From contig CM043963.1 in the NCBI GenBank assembly GCA_014529385.2, positions 94,019,412-94,083,411 on the forward strand: a stretch of 64,000 nucleotides of DNA. The letters run 5' to 3'. The stretch comes from Adiantum capillus-veneris. Its lineage: Eukaryota > Streptophyta > Polypodiopsida > Polypodiales > Pteridaceae. The notes beneath the pieces are model-generated. The model did not search any database. It saw only the letters and a list, made by a program, of their open reading frames with translations, and had not been told where the DNA came from. The translations under genes were made by a program, and so were the position numbers. This document shows, piece by piece, positions 57,267 through 64,000 of this stretch. Positions within the stretch are counted from its first letter, which is position 1; each line of letters begins with the position of its first letter.

Positions 57267-57358
<92 letters not shown>
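57018..57358. repeat. Two (GT)n(GA)n compound microsatellites
   Basis: 57018-57094 and 57269-57358, both GT running into GA. Confidence 0.95.
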
Positions 57359-57807
57359 ATGTACAAGTGAGTGAGAGGGAGAGCATCATTCACTATAGCC
57401 CGTGTGAGTGAGTGAGTGTGTATGTATATAAAAGAGAGAGAGAGAGAGAGCTCTCACACCAGCACTAGAGAGAGAGAGAGGGGAGAAAGAATATGCATTG
57501 GTTTTACAATCAGCAATCGACAAAGCAACAATCGACAAAATCCACAATCAATAATCAAAAATAAAAAATCGACATCCACATCCACGAAATTGAGGATTGA
57601 CAAAATTGAGAGTTGACACAATTTGAAAAGTTCAATCCAAAAAAGGCAGAAGATGTGAAAGCCCAAGGTAGGAGGAGACCTCAACAAATGGCAAATGTGG
57701 ATGACGGGAGGAAACTTCGACACTTCTCGGTTAGTTTGAAGGTTTTCATGCTAGATTTCTTTGAGCTTTGTCAGTGCTCTCGCCTTTGGGTTGACTTGGA
57801 ATTCAAA

Positions 57808-58597
57808 GATGAATCTCAAAATGTAAGTGGATTGCATTAAATCTAGGTTTTCTCGAGCGTTTAAAGGAAAATTAAAAGTTTTGATGCAAATCTCAAAAAT
57901 TTTGTAAGGGGGGTTACACTAATTCGAGTTGAGGCATAGTGCTTTTTCTTAAAAACAAAGAAAACTTGCATATGAGAAATTTTAGGGGAAACCTGATTAT
58001 ATTTGAAAGATTTTACACTCAATTTCTCTATACTTTGTAGGTTTCTTCACTTTCAAATCTATAATTTAGAGATAATTTCAAAATCTACAGGTGGGATTAC
58101 ACTAAATTGAGGATTTTTCAAGCATTTGGCTATACCATACCTTTTTCCAAACATTTTAGAGGAAAATTTACTATATTTGAAGGTTTTTGCACTAAATTTC
58201 TCTGCACTTTGTAGATCCTCTAAACCTTAATTTATGTTCTCTAACCTTTGTAGTTTTTTGTTATTAAAAAAATTGCTCTTAAGAGCTCGATTTGAGTTAA
58301 CTCAAAAATAATACATGCAGACATTGGCATATCCTTTGCACAGGGGTCTCCAACCAATACAACATATGCACAATGTGATCAAAAGCATACCCGAACATTT
58401 TCGCAAGTACAGTATATTTCTATCAAGTTCTTCTTCTCGGCAAGCCGCTTCCTCTTGCTTAATAAAAGCCATCCGTAATTAGAGATAAATCTCAAAAAAA
58501 TTAGATGGGATTATACTAAACCTAAGTTTTTTCCTCCAATTGTTGTGGGTGTTCTAAGATTCAAATTTAATCTTACGGGTGTGTGGCCCTTCCTATG

Positions 58598-58638
<41 letters not shown>

Positions 58639-58800
58639 TTCTTGGCACCCGATCCACTCTCTTTCTTTATTTTCCTTGGTCTCCTCCCCCCCTTCCAAGC
58701 CCTTTCCTTATGTCACTTGGCAAGGGCCTCCAAGGTGCATTAGATATAGTTGATAAAATTTGTAGGTGGGATTATACTAAACCTAGGTTGTTCTTGAGCA
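57808..58800 (+). repeat. Five spaced copies of a ~50-bp motif
   Basis: Copies at 57808, 57883, 58071, 58483 and 58752 follow the pattern GATAAATCTCAAAA, TTTGTAGGTGGGATTACACT, AAACCTAGG, TTTTTCGAGCA with variation. Others are at 29182 and 40899. Confidence 0.85.
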
Positions 58801-58844
58801 CTGGCGTACACAATAGATTTTTTCTATTATACAATAGTCCATTA

Positions 58845-58845
58845 T
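58845..58845 (+). other. Second Helitron 5' terminus candidate
   Basis: A|TCTATACTCTTTATAATGG. If used with the 3' end at 63340 the element is 4,496 bp. Confidence 0.4.
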
Positions 58846-58922
58846 CTATACTCTTTATAATGGAGTTCGAAAAATTAGAGGAAGGAGAGGACCTCCCCCG
58901 CATTGTTTTTTGATTGATTTTC

Positions 58923-59248
58923 ATGGCATGTTAGATCAATGCCAAAATCGAGTTGTTGAGTCCCTATTGGGTCGTCCTCCTTACCATAGACACATTAAAG
59001 AGCCTTTGAAAATTGAGTGTAGTTCAAATTCTATTTGATTCCATCCTTTTTCAATGACCTGTAATAGTTAAAATTGTACGCTTGACAAACTGTTGTCATC
59101 CTATGTGTGTGTGTGTGTGTGTGTGGGCTTTCAATGACCTGTAATAGTTAAAATTGTACATCTAACAAAATGTTGTCATCCTATGTGTATGTGTGTGTGT
59201 GTGTGTGTGTGTATGTGGGCTTTGATCAATTCTCCTTTGTCCAAGAAT
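58923..59248. repeat. Tandem duplication with GT tracts
   Basis: TCAATGACCTGTAATAGTTA, AAATTGTAC and GTTGTCATCCTATGTGT occur twice (59053-59128 and 59130-59218), each ending in GT repeats and GGGCTTT. Confidence 0.85.
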
Positions 59249-60137
59249 TGTCCACCCTTTAGAATTTTAAGTTTGCAGTCTTCCACTGTTGATGCAGGGA
59301 GGTTGGCAAGCACACCCAAGTTTCACTAAGAATCGGAGCCAAGAAGGCTTTGTTTGGTAGAACCCAAAGTTGATGGTCTACTCCGAGAGATTCAATTTCT
59401 ATTTGTCTTATCGGTAAGACTTTTGAGATTTTAGGGACCATCTCAAGGAGATTAGCATCATTGAGAGAGTAGAGGTTAGATTGAAACTCTTTTACTGCCT
59501 CTAGAGCATCACTATCCCGACAGAAGATGCCACCCGTTGAAGGGATGGCGGGGGTATTTTGGGTGCATATAAAAGAGGGATTAAGTCCACAGAGTTTTCT
59601 AAGGAAATTTGACAGCTCAGCTCCAGATGAGGAGAACAAGGCAAGATCTTGCTTATATTGTGAAGCAAGGACAGGAAGTTGGGCAATGTATTGGGAAAGT
59701 AGATTAACACCTTCTAGTGGGTCTTTGTCCAAAGATGCTAGAATCTTTACCCAATCATTTAAATGATAACATATGCAAGACAGAAAGTTTTTTGTCCGAA
59801 ACAAGAGCTGAATCATAAATAAGCTGTGAAGCATCCAGACTGCTAATACATCTGAGGACCAGAGAGGAGGCCACAGAGAGGGGCTCCGAGGTAAGTTCCA
59901 AACCTTGAGACAGGGCAAGAGTCTGCAAAAAAAGTGAGTTCAGGTGTATTATTTCTTGCCATAGTATGTGATACATAATTTGGCTTTCCTAGCAAGGAAA
60001 GGTCTAGTTCTAGCAGCTAGGGTATCTTTTGGTGCATGGTCTTTCATGAAGATCTTAATCTGATCAAGGATCTTTGCGTGATTCTTAGGGTTGTGATTTG
60101 TACTCATGCAAGCTCTCAATCTATAACATGAGCAGTC
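59249..60137 (-). pseudogene. Captured host-gene fragment with splice sites (not identified)
   Basis: On the minus strand an acceptor TTTGTTTCAG (ending 60138) precedes an exon-like frame with ACMSTNHNPKNHAKILDQIK and LAARTRPFLARKAKLCITYY. A second acceptor, TTTTTTTGCAG (ending 59923), precedes TLALSQGLELTSEPLSVAS and ISSLDASQLIYDSALVSDKK. After a frameshift or lost intron near 59763 the frame runs on with DWVKILASLDKDPLEGVNLL to about 59259. The composition is that of a helical cytosolic or nuclear protein. I do not recognise it. Clean splice signals and a location between Helitron ends suggest capture of genomic, not spliced, sequence. Confidence 0.6.
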
Positions 60138-62798
60138 CTGAAACAAAGTTGATATAAAGATTAGCAAAGTGCCTAAGAAGTAAAGTCGTTTTTGGTCCTG
60201 CAACCCTTCAACCGGCTGAGTCAGAGACTATGGTAGCCGTGAGCAGGGAACCAAAAGAGAGCCTAAAAAGGGCAACCTAACACCAGCCTACCAATGAAGG
60301 ATTTAGCGACTGTGGGTCCAATTTAGAGCTCTATTCTTATGATAATTTCATAGGCCAGCATCCCGGTTTTCTCGGAGAGGGGAGACCCTATGTATAGGAT
60401 GTGTGTGTAGCTGTTTAAATCTTACTTAATAAGACATAATTGAACTTTTACATTCAAAAGACAACTAGCCAAGGAACAATGCACTGATTTGTACAAAAAT
60501 AACTCAGTATCAGAATTATCTAAGTACAATGATTGTAAGAAAGAGGTCCTCTTTTAGTGGGGTTGGTAGTAAAAAACTTTCCCGTTCTTCAGTGGATATT
60601 TCATAACAGTAATGTTGCTTGTCAAAGAAAAGAAACCCTCCAAGATAAGATAGAGTCCTTACCTGCATCCATCCAAACAAGACAACAATTCAGTTAGCCT
60701 TGGATGTGTTTTACAGGTATTAATGGACCATATCAGTTGTTATCCATGTCCATCCTATCAGTTTTAGTTACTTTAGACAAGCTATGTTATTTAGAACTGG
60801 TATTTTTAGCAATCTTTTCTTATTGTTTCACAAAATGAGTGTTTATACTGTACTTTCTTACATGGTGAAGTCCATTAAGAGTCAAAACTATTTCGAGATC
60901 CATAGATCAGTAACTATGTACTTACCTTCAGAATTAAAACAAATGGTATCAAAGGTACTCCTTTAGCTAAGGAGATGTGAAATCCGACTTACTTTTTGTC
61001 TACCAATGGTACCAAATGAGGGTGATACCTACCTCACTTTTTTTAACCAAACTACCAATAAGATGCTAGCATAACCGGTTAGCAAGACTGCTAGGTATAC
61101 TCTTTTTCGAGCTTCTGTTGAAGCCAAAAACTGCCATATACTTACCTTCACCAACCGTTTGAACAGAGAACCATTTCATAAACCATAAGCAAACCCAAAA
61201 CGTTGGGTTATATCCAACTTTATTTTCAAATATAGATGATGATCCTTTCCTCAGAATGTGAGCAAGCACCATGATAAAGAGTACTTAGTGCCTCAGTTTT
61301 GCTATAAAATCTAGGAGTCACCTCATTTTTTTTTAAAAAAAACCAGTTATGTCGATACTAGGGAATGTGAGAACCCACAGTAAAGCAAATTTAAACAGCG
61401 CCTTAGTTATTAGAACCCCATTTTTGTGAGAAAAAAACCAGTCATGCCGAAATTTGGTACAGCATGCAGATGGTGATGCCCTGCAATGGTTTAAAAGGAA
61501 ACCCATCTATAATATCATATCGCAGCTTTTTAGCCCTGCTGCACATAGTTCCTTTCCAAAAGAATAACAGAAAAAGCCTATCTACCAATGTATGCCAAAT
61601 CATTCCAGCCAATTCCTCTTTTACTGGCCTAAGAGGTGCCAACTATACATAGTATGAAGAGCCGATAGGCCCCGACAGTTTACCAAATTAATCAGCATCG
61701 CTGTTTTAAAAAAAATACATAGGAGAGAGATGTATGTGTTGCATGCAATCTCTTTCCAGAAAACCAGTAGGCAGAAACCCCTCGACTGTAATCCAACAGT
61801 GGATATCAACTACTTTTAGCAACCAGCTCCTATGCAAATATCTTGATGTAGCTGATGTTTAAGAATAGCCAATAAGCCAAACCACCCATCATGCTTCCAT
61901 CCACATACCCCTATACACACATACATCCTGCCTCATATAAACACCTATTCATTTAAGCATAGGTGAAGTACTTCGGCTGCTTTTTATAGAGCCATTTTCA
62001 AAAAAGCCTGTGGCAAGACCCGGCTATTATGCAGAAAAAACAGTGCGGAAAAAACCTGTATATGGTATTCTCCTGCACATGGATTAACAAAACATCCTTT
62101 CCTATTATCATATGCAGTTAATGAGTTCGACAGTTCCTAGTTACTTTCCACACAAAGCAGCAGAACAACCATTAATCACCAATATATGCCATGGTATTAC
62201 CTCTATTCCTTTTCATTGTCCGGCTCAAGAGGAGCCAGTCAATCCCATTATGTAAAGACAGTTGGTCTCTGACAGTAAGTCATACAGGAAGCAAACGAGA
62301 GTTTAGGTAGACCATAGTAACTGAGGAGTTTGAGTTGCAAGCTCCATAGCTTTAGGAAGTTCAAGTAGTAACGACACAGAGCGGGATAACCACAACCAGA
62401 AACTAAATCTCAAGCTAAGTGAGGGCTAAGGAGTGCCCTCAACTTAGTATTTATAGGTTGGTTTGCACGCCTCTTGAAGCGCCCGAAGTGAAAGAGCAGA
62501 GCCGCCCCTTGCTGTGAGAGCCCCTCAGGCATCAGAAGATATTATTGCCTGGGGAGAGAGCGCCAGTACATGGTCCAAGGGTGGAAGGAGCCGCCTTCCC
62601 TTTGTGATGATAGCTGAGGATTTCCTCTTGCTCTTTTACAAAAGAGTCCTTATATATTTTGTCCCATATCAAAAAAAGTCGGTGACACAGTGAAATAATG
62701 AGGGCCCTATTTTGCCAATAGGGGGGGGGAGGGGAGGGGGTTTTTTTATGGAAAAAACCCTATAGGAGGAGGAAAAAATTAACTCCATAGTATTACCA

Positions 62799-62800
<2 letters not shown>
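60138..62800. other. Remainder of the Helitron, no frame recognised
   Basis: It may include introns and further exons of the captured gene. The direct repeat CTTACCTTCA occurs at 60921 and 61140, and the phrase AGT-ATGYCGA at 61347 and 61441. No long frame or known motif is seen. Confidence 0.4.
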
Positions 62801-63224
<424 letters not shown>

Positions 63225-63340
63225 CATTGTTATCTCCTAGAGTGATTCCAAGGACTACAATTTCAATGAGAGAGAGAGAGAGAGAGAGATTCAATGACCA
63301 TGCTTTTCTTGACCGCAGCAGCGCGCGGGTCACATACTAG

Positions 63341-63512
63341 TATGGTATGATGTGGGATAATGTTGTATGAGTATAGAGGTTCCATGTAAAAAGCTCTCTT
63401 ATGGAATGTCGTGAGGATGGTTGGTTACCATGGCCCGGTTTGGGCATGGTTAGCATTGTATTTTTTGTGATTAATATAATCTGCACTCACAATCTGCGGG
63501 TTTTGCAAAAGA
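63341..63512 (+). mobile_element. LINE 3' tail (copy G), perhaps continuation of copy F
   Basis: ATTAATATAATCTGCACTCA followed by a decayed palindrome and an A-rich run (63510-63522) matches the tail of copy A. It begins right after the Helitron 3' end at 63340. Confidence 0.5.
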
Positions 63513-63691
63513 AAAAAACAAAATCACTCTCATTAGGGAAAATTTGGGCTCAAAAGGGTTCTCTCAATAAATCCCTGTCATCACTTCCCCTCAAAACTAG
63601 CATCCAATAAATTTTTTTGCAAATGAGCTCCAAAATTTACGAAGGTTGGAGATTTCAATTATAGCCGTCAAGAGCTCTCTGGTGGTAAATG

Positions 63692-63902
<211 letters not shown>

Positions 63903-64000
63903 GCGCACACACAATGTGAAACAAACTATCGTTTTGGAATAACTTTCGTAGCCTTCAAGGTCGTGGGGAGGGGGGTTGGTGATCCTGGCCCTCTATCCCC

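Noticed and set aside
59249-60137. Assignment of the captured fragment to a named host gene
   Set aside because: Helical text suggests several large nuclear proteins, but I could not match any motif with confidence.

Overview
This 64-kb window looks like nuclear DNA from a seed plant, most likely an angiosperm. It holds one apparently intact host gene in a sea of old, nested transposable elements. The plant assignment rests on a DUF4408/DUF761-type protein, a CACTA (En/Spm) element with DUF4218/DUF4216 domains, plant-type Helitrons starting TCTATACTA and ending CTAG, Ty3/gypsy and Ty1/copia pol fragments, plant L1-type LINEs with a zf-RVT domain, and very long GA/GT microsatellites. I cannot name the species. 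All family calls come from reading motifs, not from database searches.

Layout. 0.95-1.9 kb is a LINE 3' part. 4.1-13.1 kb is a nest of Ty3/gypsy elements: a plus-strand element (LTR end, primer-binding site, gag, CCHC/protease, RT piece), a minus-strand element with a 1.3-kb LTR and integrase/RNase H remnants, and a 1.5-kb element with 122-bp LTRs inserted inside an older LTR. 13.1-14.4 kb is an RTE-like LINE on the minus strand. 15.4-18.85 kb is an L1-like LINE on the minus strand, followed by copia RT/RNase H and gypsy protease fragments. 21.45-25.6 kb is a 5'-truncated CACTA element with splice sites, a 250-bp foldback, subterminal repeats and its 3' terminus. 27.3-31 kb holds further LINE tails and three terminal-inverted-repeat elements, each with a tRNA-like core.

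The host gene lies at 32.1-34.4 kb on the plus strand: a 768-residue membrane-anchored DUF4408/DUF761-type protein. 34.4-39.9 kb has no gene and carries a LINE tail and a tandem 350-bp repeat. 39.9-54.0 kb can be read as a minus-strand Helitron of about 14 kb with a heavily mutated RepHel replicase-helicase, although other boundaries are possible. It also contains a dense set of local duplications. 55.24-55.38 kb is a 136-bp mini-Helitron. 56.5-63.3 kb (or 58.8-63.3 kb) is a plus-strand Helitron carrying an antisense fragment of a spliced gene and a LINE split on either side. The last 700 bp are LINE tail and microsatellites.

The genes do not form a pathway. The functional content is one host gene, and the rest is transposon coding sequence at various stages of decay. 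The most interesting signals are the TIR elements with tRNA-like cores (29.3-30.7 kb), the long hairpin inside the CACTA element (23.14-23.39 kb), the Helitron architecture, a roughly 50-bp motif repeated seven times, and a LINE family ending in a palindrome before its A-tail.
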